Shown in pieces: positions 41,256 through 49,838 of a stretch of DNA of 64,000 nucleotides. The notes under the pieces were generated by a model. That model saw only the letters and a program-made list of their open reading frames with translations. It was not told where the DNA came from and ran no database searches. How positions within the stretch are numbered: position 1 is the first letter of the stretch; each line of letters opens with the position of its first letter. This stretch comes from Butyrivibrio sp. AC2005 (GTDB lineage Bacteria > Bacillota > Clostridia > Lachnospirales > Lachnospiraceae). The position numbers and the translations under genes are program-made. Where the stretch lies: positions 1 to 64,000 of the forward strand of contig NZ_AUJI01000011.1 in NCBI RefSeq assembly GCF_000424145.1, read 5' to 3'.

Positions 41256-42770
41256 TTGAATACTATATTTACAAAGCGCACAGCTGCGCGAATTTATTTT
41301 TTATTGATACTTGCTATTGCACCTTTGTATATGACAAAAGGCTTCAGGCGTATACTTACAGATAAAGCGACTATTGTGTGGATAAGCATTGTAGTAGGGA
41401 TGGCATTGTTTTTTCTTTTGGCTGTGAAGGAATTGGTAATTGCGGTTAAAGGACACTCTATAAAAGAAGTTATAAAGAAGGATAGAGAGAAAAAAAATAT
41501 AAAAAAACCGATTGATTTATTGGTACTCCTGTTTGGGGGAGTTTGTCTTGTTTCATCGCTGTATTCTGAATACACCTATGAGGCTTTAACTGGAGCAGGT
41601 GCATGGTATGTAGGCGGAGCAATGCTTGCTTCACTTGCAATCATGTATTTCATAACATCGGAAAAGAGGGAGGATGATATAGTTCCTTTCTTTGGGATGA
41701 TGCTTGGCGGAACTATTACTATGATTATAGCGCTGCTCAATGACCTATGGATTGATCCGTTAGGAGCACTTGCAACAGTAGATGTAAATTGGAAAAATCA
41801 CTACACCTCTACAATTGGAAACAGCAACCAATTCTGTGGTTACTTATCAATCGTTATTCCGATAATGGTAATTATATTTATAACATCTGAGAATGGTTTT
41901 AAGAAGACAGCTGCAGCTATTGTACTTTTCTTTGGTTATCTAAATATGTTTCTTACTCATGCGGATAGCATTTATATTGGTGTTGGGATAGGTTATATAT
42001 TCATAATTGCATTTTGTTTAAAAAAAACAGATAGGTGGATGGGACTTCTTATTAACGGAGTTTTGTTTGGAGTGGCGGGATTTGCAGCAAAGGTAATAAT
42101 TTTGTACAGACCGGAGATAAAGCTTGATACAGTTTCACCTGTTCTTCTGGCTCATAACGTGCACCTTATTGTAGGAGGACTGTGTTTTGTGTTGTTGCTT
42201 CTTCAGATGGCACTGGAACTCAAATTCAAAAAGGAAGATATTGAAAAATTGATGGGGTATATGTTTTGGCTATACCTGATTCTGGTGATAGTATTGGCTA
42301 TCTGCGTGATAGTGTATGCTGTCAAAAACTATGATATGAATTTCCTGAACAGAAGAGGACTTTTATGGTACATTGCGGCTAGTACATTTTGGGATAATGA
42401 ATTAATGCAGCAGCTTATTGGAATCGGCCCCGGATGCATAGATGAGATTTCAAGAGATTACTACTTTGAAATTGTTGAGGCCTATGGGGATTTTTACTTC
42501 CTTGAGAATGCACACAATGATGTGCTCGAGTATCTTTTGACAACAGGGATAATAGGTGCTTTGTCATACCTTGGTATTTATCTGTGCGTGATAGTGGATT
42601 TTGTAAAAAATGTAATAAAAAATACAGAAGTAAGAGGTGTTAGATTATATGCAATGATAGGTATTATCGGTTACATTGCTCAGTCGATAATGAACGGACC
42701 TCATCCTCTTACAACAGCAATGTTCTTTGTATTACTGGCGATTTATCGCAGTACTTTGGATGAGTCATGA
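41256..42770 (+). CDS. O-antigen ligase/polymerase-like membrane protein
   Basis: 504 aa; starts with TTG at 41256, supported by GGGGAGGAAATCC. It has about ten to twelve hydrophobic helices. The large loop near residues 385-430 (IGIGPGCIDE...YFLENAHNDVLEYLLTTGI) is the Wzy_C/WaaL signature, with the conserved His in AHND. Such proteins polymerise or ligate lipid-linked glycans on the outer face of the membrane. It lies in the glycan locus but has its own transcript, ending at a strong terminator. Confidence 0.82.
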   Translation: MNTIFTKRTAARIYFLLILAIAPLYMTKGFRRILTDKATIVWISIVVGMALFFLLAVKELVIAVKGHSIKEVIKKDREKKNIKKPIDLLVLLFGGVCLVSSLYSEYTYEALTGAGAWYVGGAMLASLAIMYFITSEKREDDIVPFFGMMLGGTITMIIALLNDLWIDPLGALATVDVNWKNHYTSTIGNSNQFCGYLSIVIPIMVIIFITSENGFKKTAAAIVLFFGYLNMFLTHADSIYIGVGIGYIFIIAFCLKKTDRWMGLLINGVLFGVAGFAAKVIILYRPEIKLDTVSPVLLAHNVHLIVGGLCFVLLLLQMALELKFKKEDIEKLMGYMFWLYLILVIVLAICVIVYAVKNYDMNFLNRRGLLWYIAASTFWDNELMQQLIGIGPGCIDEISRDYYFEIVEAYGDFYFLENAHNDVLEYLLTTGIIGALSYLGIYLCVIVDFVKNVIKNTEVRGVRLYAMIGIIGYIAQSIMNGPHPLTTAMFFVLLAIYRSTLDES

Positions 42771-42791
42771 AGTGGATAAACGATTATATGG

Positions 42792-42832
42792 CTCCTGTTG
42801 ATAGTATGAAAAGACTATCAACAGGAGTTTTA
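42792..42832 (+). terminator. Terminator after the ligase-like gene
   Basis: CTCCTGTTGATAGT (42792-42805) pairs perfectly with ACTATCAACAGGAG (42814-42827), followed by TTTTAT. The stem base and loop resemble the terminator at 39948. Confidence 0.88.
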
Positions 42833-42912
42833 TGATTCATTGCAGTAGCTATGGCTGTTTTGGTACAATAGTTAAAATGATAAAAAGTGTAGAATCGGAA
42901 AGCAGGTCACTA

Positions 42913-43167
42913 ATGAAAGTATTCAATACAACTGCAGTATGTATACCATCAAAACATTATATGGTTGATATATGCGGAAAAGTTGCCGAGATAAAACAGC
43001 TTGTTGACAATGGAAAATACTTTACTATCAACAGAGCAAGACAGTATGGAAAAACTACTACTCTGACAGCACTGAAGCGCGTGCTTGAAAAAGAATATAT
43101 TGTTCTTTCTTTGGATTTTCAAAGCATTGATAATGATGTGTTTGAAAATGGTACAAATTGGCGATAA
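42913..43167 (+). pseudogene. Truncated AAA-ATPase/PDDEXK family gene
   Basis: From ATG 42913 the frame reads MKVFNTTAVCIPSKHYMVDI, then INRARQYGKTTTLTALKRVL and VLSLDFQSI. This is the N-terminal 84 residues of the AAA-ATPase-like/PD-(D/E)XK nuclease family widespread in Lachnospiraceae, whose members are usually over 500 aa. The frame stops after NGTNWR and no continuation is seen before the next gene. The Walker A is also shortened (ARQYGKTT). It is a decayed remnant. Confidence 0.75.
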
Positions 43168-43218
43168 GACTTTATATGAAGGTATAGTATGATTTTTTAC
43201 TAAAATGGGATTTTGATT

Positions 43219-44736
43219 ATGCCTAAAAAGACGAATTTACGAATATATTTTTACATGCTGATTACGGTGTTCTTTTGTCTTCTTGTAGCATCGAGATCAT
43301 CCTTCCTTTACCCCTTGAATAACTGGGACGATGCAAACAGTTATTTTTCAATGGGTAAGGCTATTTTTAATGGGAAAATGCCCTACAGAGACGTATTCGA
43401 TCAAAAGGGAATGTACCTTTATTTTTTCTATGGTCTTGCTTACCTTGTATCGCACACGACTTTTACCGGAGTGTTCATTCTTGAGCTTATTCTTGGCTTT
43501 CTGGATGTATATGGTTTTTACAGGATAATCAGAATATATGCAGGAAAAGAGCGCTTTGTATCCTCTGCGATACTTGCGGTTTGTACCTTTGCAACAATCA
43601 CCTGCTCCAGGAGCTTTTGGTGGGGAGGAGCGGCAGAGGAGATATGTCTTCCGTTTTATGTGTGGGGACTGTATCTTATTCTGGATTATTTTAAGAATAT
43701 TTATGCAGATGAAAAGATGCCCTTCAAAACGGTTTTTTATGGAGGTATTCTGGCAGGTTTTATTGCAAATATTAAGTTTACCGGACTTGGATTTTTCTTT
43801 GCCTGGATGATGATGGTATTCTTTTCATTCCTTGCTCACAAGGATTTTGCAAGGGGGATAAAGGCTTGCTTTGTATTTCTCCTTGGAATGTTCCTGCCTT
43901 TTGTTCCCTGGATAATTTATTTTGGAGTTCAGGGCGGGCTCAGCGATTGGTACTGGGGCTATGTCTATGTGAATGTGTTTGTCTACACAAAGGTGGAGAA
44001 CGAGGATGGCAGAATCATATACCTTATCAAGACTCTCTACTATCTGATAAAGGACGACTGGCAGTATTTTGCCTTTGTTATTTTGGGAGTTGCCTACGGT
44101 ATTTTCGGAAAAGGACAAAAGCTGCTTTCAAGACTTATTGTACCTGTGCTTTTTGTTTTTATGTTTCTTGGCTTTTTTGGAGGAGGAAGAGATCTTCCCT
44201 ATTATTCGCTTCCGCTTTCGGTATTTGCGGTAGTTGGCTTTGCCTTGCCTGGCAGACTTCTTGCCCATTATTATCTTGAAAAGGGAACGCCAAGTGATAA
44301 GACTGCAATGAGATTCCTTGCAGCACTGATAACCGGTGGTCTGGCAATTATATTTGTTTATATCAATTCCATGAATGTGCCGTTCATGCGGGAGTCCGGG
44401 GATGATTACTTCATGTTCAGATTTCGCGACGAAGTCCTTGAGACTGATAACCCGACGCTCCTCAATGTTGGATGCCTTGATGCCGGGCTTTATACACTCT
44501 GTGATATTGTGCCAAGCTGCAGATGGTTCCAGACACAGACTCTTAATATCGACGAACCTGAAAATAATCCTTACATGGAACAGGAGCGATATGTAAGGGA
44601 AGGACTCATCGATTACGTTCTCGTCCGCGATCACATTCCGGATTCGATAAATGATCACTATGAACTTATAGATAATGAAGTTTATGGCTGGGATGGAATG
44701 GAGTTTAACTATTTTTTATATAAAAAGATAAAGTAA
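43219..44736 (+). CDS. GT-C-type membrane glycosyltransferase
   Basis: 505 aa from ATG 43219 with GGGA upstream (TTG at 43213 is the alternative). It has about ten hydrophobic helices. An acidic NNWDDANSYF after the first helix is the expected GT-C catalytic Asp region, followed by the typical MPYRDVFDQKGMYLYFFYGL. A soluble C-terminal part (about 390-505) follows. It resembles ArnT/PMT-like enzymes that use polyprenyl-phosphate sugars on the outer membrane face. It is the last glycan-locus gene and ends at a terminator. Confidence 0.8.
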   Translation: MPKKTNLRIYFYMLITVFFCLLVASRSSFLYPLNNWDDANSYFSMGKAIFNGKMPYRDVFDQKGMYLYFFYGLAYLVSHTTFTGVFILELILGFLDVYGFYRIIRIYAGKERFVSSAILAVCTFATITCSRSFWWGGAAEEICLPFYVWGLYLILDYFKNIYADEKMPFKTVFYGGILAGFIANIKFTGLGFFFAWMMMVFFSFLAHKDFARGIKACFVFLLGMFLPFVPWIIYFGVQGGLSDWYWGYVYVNVFVYTKVENEDGRIIYLIKTLYYLIKDDWQYFAFVILGVAYGIFGKGQKLLSRLIVPVLFVFMFLGFFGGGRDLPYYSLPLSVFAVVGFALPGRLLAHYYLEKGTPSDKTAMRFLAALITGGLAIIFVYINSMNVPFMRESGDDYFMFRFRDEVLETDNPTLLNVGCLDAGLYTLCDIVPSCRWFQTQTLNIDEPENNPYMEQERYVREGLIDYVLVRDHIPDSINDHYELIDNEVYGWDGMEFNYFLYKKIK

Positions 44737-44789
44737 TTTTTATACTAATTTAATACCAATGATATTCGTTATTTCATATAATAATGGTG

Positions 44790-44816
44790 AAAGGGGGCAT
44801 GGTTGCTCCCTTTTTT
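44790..44816 (+). terminator. Terminator after the GT-C gene
   Basis: AAGGGGGC (44791-44798) pairs with GCTCCCTT (44805-44812) around ATGGTT, with one G-U pair, followed by TTTT. Its position excludes the longer start at 44759 for the next gene. Confidence 0.75.
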
Positions 44817-44848
44817 CATCTTTAATAAAACACAAGGATGTGATTATT

Positions 44849-46210
44849 ATGAAAGTAGCGGAAAGTATTGCATATGGAATAATGGGACTTGTTATAGCCG
44901 GGGTGATGGCAATCATAGCATGCGCTGTTAACCCCGATATTGGCGTGTGGATAAATGAACTGATAAGGCCTGCCGAAAAGGAAGAGGTTAAGGTAGATAA
45001 CTCAAAAAAATATTATGTTGAGGTTCCGGACTGGGATTACATATATGGGTATAAGACCCAAAAAGCTAATGAGGAGTCTGAAGATGGCGGATCCTCCGGG
45101 CTTGGTTCTATGATAACGGATGCGGTTAACGGGCTTTCGGATGCAATAAATCAGCTGGAAGCAACAAAGGTAGATAATCTTGCAGAGACGGATGTCACTG
45201 TCCAGGATGTTGCTGATGCCGCAGATGCCATGGTCAATGCACTCACAGGAAAAGGCGGAAAGAAGATTCAGGTCAACATAGAAACCGAATCCTTAAAGAA
45301 TACAGGCTCCGGAGATGTGGATGCTTCCGGGAATGAGAATGCAGTTCAATACACGCCCGGATACCCGACGGGGAAAAACGGTTATGCCGCATTTGAACCT
45401 GAGATTATTGAACTAACAGATGCGGGACTTGCACAGCAGGCGATCAACAGTACAGACTATGGTCAGCTCGGAAATGAATTTATTTTCAGCACGGAATACT
45501 ATCCTTATTACCATATGCTGAATGATACGGGAAAAGCTCTCTACAGGCAGATATATGCTAACACCCTGAATCTGAATACAACCTTCAGACCTGTTGAGCA
45601 GGTAAATATGGATACCATGCAGATGATCATTCTTAGTGTAGTGTTTGATCATCCCGAACTTTTCTGGCTTGATACAACCTTTTATCAGGAGTTTGATTAC
45701 AAAGGAGCAGCGATAAAACTGCGCCTTCGCTACTACGACAGAATAAACAATATACCTGCTGCTAACAGAGAGTTTCAGTCTATAGTTGAGCAGATAGTTG
45801 CAGGAGCGGAAGGTTTACCGGATGTATATTCGAAAGAGCTTTATGTCCATAATCTTCTGGCAGACAAGCTGAATTATAAGCATAATCCACTTGACCAGAG
45901 TGCCTACAGCGCTATTGTTGGAAATGACACTGTTTGTGCCGGTTATGCAAAGGCCTTCCAGTATCTTATGCAAAGACTTGGCGTTCCCACTTATCTTTGC
46001 GCCGGTTCAGCCGGAGAGCTCCACGCCTGGAATATAATTAAGCTTGGTGATAATTATTACAACGTTGACTGTACCTGGGATGATCAGAATCCTACTGTAT
46101 ACGATTACTACAACCTTTCTGATGCTGATAACTACATGCACAAGAGAATGTTTAATTCCGTATATCTTCCTGCATGTAATGAAGGAACTTTTATAGCATC
46201 TGCGCAGTAG
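44849..46210 (+). CDS. Membrane-anchored transglutaminase-like protein
   Basis: 453 aa from ATG 44849 with AAGGATG upstream. Residues about 8-28 are a single hydrophobic anchor. Residues 45-210 are a Gly/Ser/Asn-rich, low-complexity stalk. Residues about 270-450 form a transglutaminase/protease-like core with the triad Cys363 (TVCAGYAKAF), His392 (LHAWNII) and Asp407 (NVDCTWDD). Such proteins act outside the cell on peptides or cell-wall material. The gene stands alone between two terminators. Confidence 0.82.
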   Translation: MKVAESIAYGIMGLVIAGVMAIIACAVNPDIGVWINELIRPAEKEEVKVDNSKKYYVEVPDWDYIYGYKTQKANEESEDGGSSGLGSMITDAVNGLSDAINQLEATKVDNLAETDVTVQDVADAADAMVNALTGKGGKKIQVNIETESLKNTGSGDVDASGNENAVQYTPGYPTGKNGYAAFEPEIIELTDAGLAQQAINSTDYGQLGNEFIFSTEYYPYYHMLNDTGKALYRQIYANTLNLNTTFRPVEQVNMDTMQMIILSVVFDHPELFWLDTTFYQEFDYKGAAIKLRLRYYDRINNIPAANREFQSIVEQIVAGAEGLPDVYSKELYVHNLLADKLNYKHNPLDQSAYSAIVGNDTVCAGYAKAFQYLMQRLGVPTYLCAGSAGELHAWNIIKLGDNYYNVDCTWDDQNPTVYDYYNLSDADNYMHKRMFNSVYLPACNEGTFIASAQ

Positions 46211-46297
46211 GAATCAGATTTGTCCTGTTCTATTGAAATATGAAAAGCTAATAGAGAAATGCAGTTGTATAAAGAAAATGCTATACTTATAACAAAG

Positions 46298-46335
46298 TCC
46301 GGGTAGTTTTGGATAGGCTACCCGGATTTAACTTT
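46298..46335 (+). terminator. Terminator after the transglutaminase-like gene
   Basis: TCCGGGTAG (46298-46306) pairs perfectly with CTACCCGGA (46318-46326), followed by TTTAACTTTT. The rest of the 297-bp gap holds only repeat family A copy 4. Confidence 0.85.
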
Positions 46336-46396
46336 TGGGCAATATCATAGATAATATAAAATATTATAATAAGTGAAGTTGACATATTATTATATA

Positions 46397-46498
46397 GCCT
46401 TCCCCGTGGGGGCGCACGACATCCGGGGGATGTCGGTTTTGCGCGGACCGAAACGGAGTGAAGACAGGTGGCAGCGAAGCTGACGGATGAGGGGAAGG
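46397..46498. repeat. Dispersed structured repeat, family A copy 4, extended form
   Basis: CCTTCCCC (46398-46405) can close the whole element with GGGGAAGG (46491-46498). Inside lies GACATCC-GGG-GGATGTC (46418-46434), flanked by GCGCA/TGCGC. The family hairpin with a GAA loop follows (GCAGC-GAA-GCTG, about 46471-46482), then the GGATGAGGGG tail. The tail provides the AAGGAA ribosome site of the next gene. Confidence 0.75.
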
Positions 46499-46507
46499 AA
46501 ATCATAA

Positions 46508-47206
46508 ATGGCCCTATATGCACTAGGCGACCTTCACCTTGCCTATCAGTCCGATAAATCCATGGACATTTTCGGCAAGGTATGGAGAGGACACGAGAGA
46601 AAAACTGAAAAGAACTGCAACAGGATAATGACCGATGAGGACACCCTTGTTCTTGTAGGCGACCACAGCTGGGGTAAGAGTCTTGAACTCTGCGAGATGG
46701 ATTTGAAATTTATTGAAAATCTTCCGGGCAGAAAAATACTGATACGAGGTAATCACGACAATTTCTGGAATGCCAAGAAAACACAGAAGCTGAATGATTT
46801 GTATAAAGGCAGACTGTTTTTCCTGCAAAACAATTTTTATCCCTACAAGGATTACGCCATTGTTGGAACAAAGGGCTACTGCTACGAAGGCTTTGACACC
46901 AGAGAGCATGCGGATATGCTGATTGAGCGTGAGGCAAAAAGGCTGAAGGCTTCCTTTGAGGCTGCGAGGGCAGAAGGCTATGAGAAATTCATTATGTTCC
47001 TTCATTATCCGCCAACGGAGCTGGGGGAAAGGCAGAGCCGTTTTACCCTGATGGCAAAGGCCTACGGCGCGGAGCAGGTAGTCTATGCTCATTGTCATGG
47101 GAAGGAGAGATTCCATGACAGTCTGCTGGGTAATGTGGATGGCATAGAATATAGTCTGGTATCAGGTGATTATCTTGATTTTATGCCCAAGAAAATTTTA
47201 TACTAA
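46508..47206 (+). CDS. Metallophosphatase-family phosphoesterase
   Basis: 232-aa calcineurin-like phosphoesterase. Metal-binding motifs are GDLHL (residues 7-11, as D-x-H), LVGDHSW (GDH in place of the common GDxxD), IRGNHDNFW (GNHD) and later LHYPP and YAHCHGKE (GHxH variant). Length fits the small YkuE/YfcE-like class. GGGGAAGGAA from the repeat tail precedes the ATG. It is followed 22 nt later by the Nudix gene. The substrate is unknown; pairing with a Nudix enzyme suggests nucleotide or phosphodiester turnover. Confidence 0.82.
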   Translation: MALYALGDLHLAYQSDKSMDIFGKVWRGHERKTEKNCNRIMTDEDTLVLVGDHSWGKSLELCEMDLKFIENLPGRKILIRGNHDNFWNAKKTQKLNDLYKGRLFFLQNNFYPYKDYAIVGTKGYCYEGFDTREHADMLIEREAKRLKASFEAARAEGYEKFIMFLHYPPTELGERQSRFTLMAKAYGAEQVVYAHCHGKERFHDSLLGNVDGIEYSLVSGDYLDFMPKKILY

Positions 47207-47228
47207 TTAATAATGCAAAAGGATAAAT

Positions 47229-47834
47229 ATGACACAGGATATGAATAGAAAAAGAGAAGACCTCATCTGGGAAGAGGTAAAGACAAAGCATATAGTTCAG
47301 AATGAGTGGATAGATTTTAAGGAGTCGACATTCAGATTCCCTGACGGAACGGTTTTCGAACCCTATTACAGCTACAGCAGAAGAGATTATGTGGTGATAG
47401 TTCCCTTTGATACTGAAGGCAATCTCATCTGCGTTAGACAGTACAGACAGGGCATTCGTGAAGTGACTACTGAGTTCCCGGCAGGCGGAATAGAGCGGAG
47501 CGATGGAAAAGAATACGGAGCTGCGGATAAAAACTCAGAGGACGTGGAAGATGCTCTGGAAGCTGCAAAAAGAGAACTCACTGAAGAAACAGGCTATGCT
47601 TCCGATGAATGGATGCATCTTATTACCATTCCGTCCAATGCGACCATAGCTGACAATTACGCTCATGTTTATATGGCAAAAAATTGCAGAAAGGTTTCGG
47701 GACAGAATCTTGATGATACTGAGTTTTTGAATGTGGAAGTGTACACCCGGGAGGAGATTGAGGAGTTTATCCATAAGGGAGAATTCCAGCAGAGTGTGCA
47801 TGTTATGGCATGGCTGCTTGCGAAGAATATCTAA
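47229..47834 (+). CDS. Nudix hydrolase, ADP-ribose pyrophosphatase-like
   Basis: 201-aa Nudix protein. N-terminal strands precede VRQYRQGIREVTTEFPAGGIE, typical of ADP-sugar pyrophosphatases. The Nudix box reads EDALEAAKRELTEETGY (E-x7-RE-x2-EE-x-GY). About 12 extra residues (SDGKEYGAADKNSEDV-like, acidic) separate the Gly part of the box from this helix, which is unusual. It should cleave ADP-ribose or related nucleoside diphosphate sugars. It is cotranscribed with the metallophosphatase and ends at a family A repeat. Confidence 0.85.
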   Translation: MTQDMNRKREDLIWEEVKTKHIVQNEWIDFKESTFRFPDGTVFEPYYSYSRRDYVVIVPFDTEGNLICVRQYRQGIREVTTEFPAGGIERSDGKEYGAADKNSEDVEDALEAAKRELTEETGYASDEWMHLITIPSNATIADNYAHVYMAKNCRKVSGQNLDDTEFLNVEVYTREEIEEFIHKGEFQQSVHVMAWLLAKNI

Positions 47835-47835
47835 A

Positions 47836-47879
47836 GCCTTCCCCTTGGGGGGAAGGTGCCCGAAGGGCGGATGAGGGGA
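47836..47879. repeat. Dispersed structured repeat, family A copy 5
   Basis: Hairpin 1: CCTTCCCC (47837-47844) with GGGGAAGG (47849-47856). Hairpin 2 is shortened to GCCC-GAA-GGGC (47858-47868), still fully paired. The GGATGAGGGG tail is at 47869-47878. Confidence 0.8.
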
Positions 47880-47905
47880 ATACTTGGTAGTAAGGAGACT
47901 CACAT

Positions 47906-49339
47906 ATGAAACGCGGAGGAAAAAGAATGGAAGAAATTCTTATGTGGCTGGTAGTTGTTGCAGCCTGTGGCGGTCTGTTATTTGCGATAACTGTGACAAT
48001 CATATATCTGGGTCATAAACTGAAGGAAGAAGAGGAAAGTGAAAATCCCTCCGAACAGGCAGAAACTCAGGAAGTCGAAGATGCAGATACCCCTACCGCC
48101 AATCAGGTCAAAATCAACGTTGCGGACATTGCCCCGGATACAACAAAAGAAAAGAAGTCCGACACTGATGAAATAGATATGAGCGAAATTGCTATGGAGG
48201 TTGAGAATACTGAAACTGAAGCTTCCGAAGGTGAGTCTGCAACTAAAGTTTCGGAAGACTTGGAAACGGCAGATTTTGTTATGTGTGATTTTGATAAAGG
48301 TCTGTTCGAGTTTTTGGAGAATGAAGGATACAAGAATGAAAACTACATTGTATCTCCGGCTTCATTAAGATCAGTTATGGGACTTGCAATAGCAGGAGCT
48401 GACAATGAGACTAAGGCAGAGCTTCTTAAGGCTGCCGGTTTTTCAGATGAGGCTGCAATGAACAAATGGTACGAGAATCTTGTGAACGTGCCTGATACCA
48501 CTGAAAAGAACGTCACTTTCCATATACTTAATTCTGCCTGGCATAACACAAAAATGCCCGGAGCGTTGTCGCAGGATTATAAAGACTATATTAAGGCTCA
48601 CTACGAAGCGGAAGCTCAGGACGTAGAGGCCGGAGAAATAACAGATGCTGTAAATAACTGGGTAAATGAAGGAACAAACGGGCTAATACCTTCTCTTTCA
48701 GATGATCTTTCAGGAGCAGATATGGTCCTTGTTAATACCCTGTATCTCAAATCATCCTGGATCAGGGAATTTGAAAAGGCAGCTACCGAAGAGGGCGATT
48801 TCATGTCTTACGACGGATGCTGTATCAAGAAGGAATTCATGGATCAGACTGATCACTTTAAATATTTTGAAGATGATAAAACAAAGATTCTTGTAATGAC
48901 CATGAATGGCGGAATTGATGTGATGTATGTACTTGGAGATTCTTCGGACTTCCAGGGGAAGCTTTCCAAGGCAACGATGCAAAAGGTTCACGTAAAGGTG
49001 CCTAAGTTTACAACAGAGACCTCCTTCGACAAAAGGGAACTTGTGAAATATCTTCAGGGGAAAGGTGCTAAAACAGCGTTCCTTCCTGAGGCTGATTTTT
49101 CAGCAATGAGCAGTAATGAAAATTTTTATATTACAGATATTATCCAGAAGACCAAGATTGTTACAGATGAAAACGGAATCGAGGCCGCTGCTTCGTCGGG
49201 AATGGTTATGGTCGGAAGTGCCCTGCCCACTGAAGAAGAGGAGCCTAAGGAATTCATAGCCGATAAGCCCTTTAAGTACTATATCATGACCACAGGAAGA
49301 TCAAAGGAGATTCTCTTCTATGGTCAGGTTGTTGAATAG
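47906..49339 (+). CDS. Membrane-anchored serpin
   Basis: 477 aa from ATG 47906 (AAGGAG 8 nt upstream); ATG 47927 after GGAGG is an equally good start. Residues about 12-35 are one membrane helix. An acidic, Thr/Glu-rich stalk extends to about 125. The serpin fold follows with YIVSPASLRSVMGLA, VNTLYLKSSW and MVMTMNGG-like segments. The reactive loop hinge is DENGIEAAASSG (P17-P7), with Ile at P14 where Thr/Ser is usual; the scissile bond is expected near VGSALP. It ends with the FKYYIM...ILFYGQVV strand. It should trap an extracellular serine protease. Confidence 0.9.
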   Translation: MKRGGKRMEEILMWLVVVAACGGLLFAITVTIIYLGHKLKEEEESENPSEQAETQEVEDADTPTANQVKINVADIAPDTTKEKKSDTDEIDMSEIAMEVENTETEASEGESATKVSEDLETADFVMCDFDKGLFEFLENEGYKNENYIVSPASLRSVMGLAIAGADNETKAELLKAAGFSDEAAMNKWYENLVNVPDTTEKNVTFHILNSAWHNTKMPGALSQDYKDYIKAHYEAEAQDVEAGEITDAVNNWVNEGTNGLIPSLSDDLSGADMVLVNTLYLKSSWIREFEKAATEEGDFMSYDGCCIKKEFMDQTDHFKYFEDDKTKILVMTMNGGIDVMYVLGDSSDFQGKLSKATMQKVHVKVPKFTTETSFDKRELVKYLQGKGAKTAFLPEADFSAMSSNENFYITDIIQKTKIVTDENGIEAAASSGMVMVGSALPTEEEEPKEFIADKPFKYYIMTTGRSKEILFYGQVVE

Positions 49340-49443
49340 TTACAATCTTTTAATAATAGATAATTCTTATTTAATAGTTTTTTGGAAAATGATGGATTAT
49401 CATTATATTTAGCAGCGAATATCTTATGAAAGGGGTTTGAATT

Positions 49444-49686
49444 ATGAGCAGAGTATCTGAAGTTACAGGATTACAGCAGCAGAGAGTTCTTAAATACGAT
49501 CAGATTGCCAAAAAGGGCAATGAAGCTGAGATAATGAAGGCATCCATGGAGAATATCATGCTGGCTCTTAATGATATTTCACAGACACTGGCAATGATTG
49601 CTGATAGGGACGGTGCTAATCAGCGTGACACCTTTGATTCCATGGCAAGAAGTCTTGCTATGATGGCAGACGCAGGAAAAAAGTGA
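49444..49686 (+). CDS. Small conserved-looking helical protein, 80 aa
   Basis: Begins MSRVSEVTGLQQQRVLKYDQ with AAAGGGG 8 nt upstream. It is predicted all-helical with Met- and Ala-rich amphipathic segments (NIMLALNDISQTLAMIADRD, ARSLAMMADAGKK). No Cys, signal or membrane helix. It is monocistronic, with a hairpin after the stop. No family is recognised; composition suggests a coiled-coil or oligomerising protein. Confidence 0.65.
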   Translation: MSRVSEVTGLQQQRVLKYDQIAKKGNEAEIMKASMENIMLALNDISQTLAMIADRDGANQRDTFDSMARSLAMMADAGKK

Positions 49687-49714
49687 GATAACGACCAGGA
49701 AAAAGGCAAATTCG

Positions 49715-49747
49715 AACATCCGCAAATTTCAAGGGTTTGCGGATGTT
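49715..49747 (+). terminator. Perfect 12-bp hairpin after the 80-aa gene
   Basis: AACATCCGCAAA (49715-49726) pairs with TTTGCGGATGTT (49736-49747). The T tract is weak (ATTAAT), so termination may be incomplete. Confidence 0.65.
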
Positions 49748-49792
49748 ATTAATGCACAATTCGAGAGAATCTTTTTCTTTATTTATTCACAA

Positions 49793-49821
49793 TTGAGAAA
49801 ACAAAATAGGTACTATAGAAT
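49793..49821 (+). promoter_or_regulatory. Candidate promoter of the GH31 gene
   Basis: TTGAGA (49793-49798), 17-nt spacer, TAGAAT (49816-49821). It leaves a leader of only about 10 nt before ATG 49839. Confidence 0.45.
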
Positions 49822-49838
49822 TATAGGGATTGATTAAG

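Noticed and set aside
42832-43167. A complete 111-aa protein
   Set aside because: Only the part from 42913 matches a known family, and that family is several times longer; the upstream 27 codons lie just after a terminator and lack a ribosome site.
44759-44848. Longer N-terminus for the transglutaminase-like protein
   Set aside because: It would place an intrinsic terminator inside the coding region and lacks a ribosome site; ATG 44849 restores a normal membrane anchor at the N-terminus.
5631-47879. Family A repeats as a CRISPR array
   Set aside because: The copies are kilobases apart, each is single and intergenic, and there are no regular spacers or cas genes.
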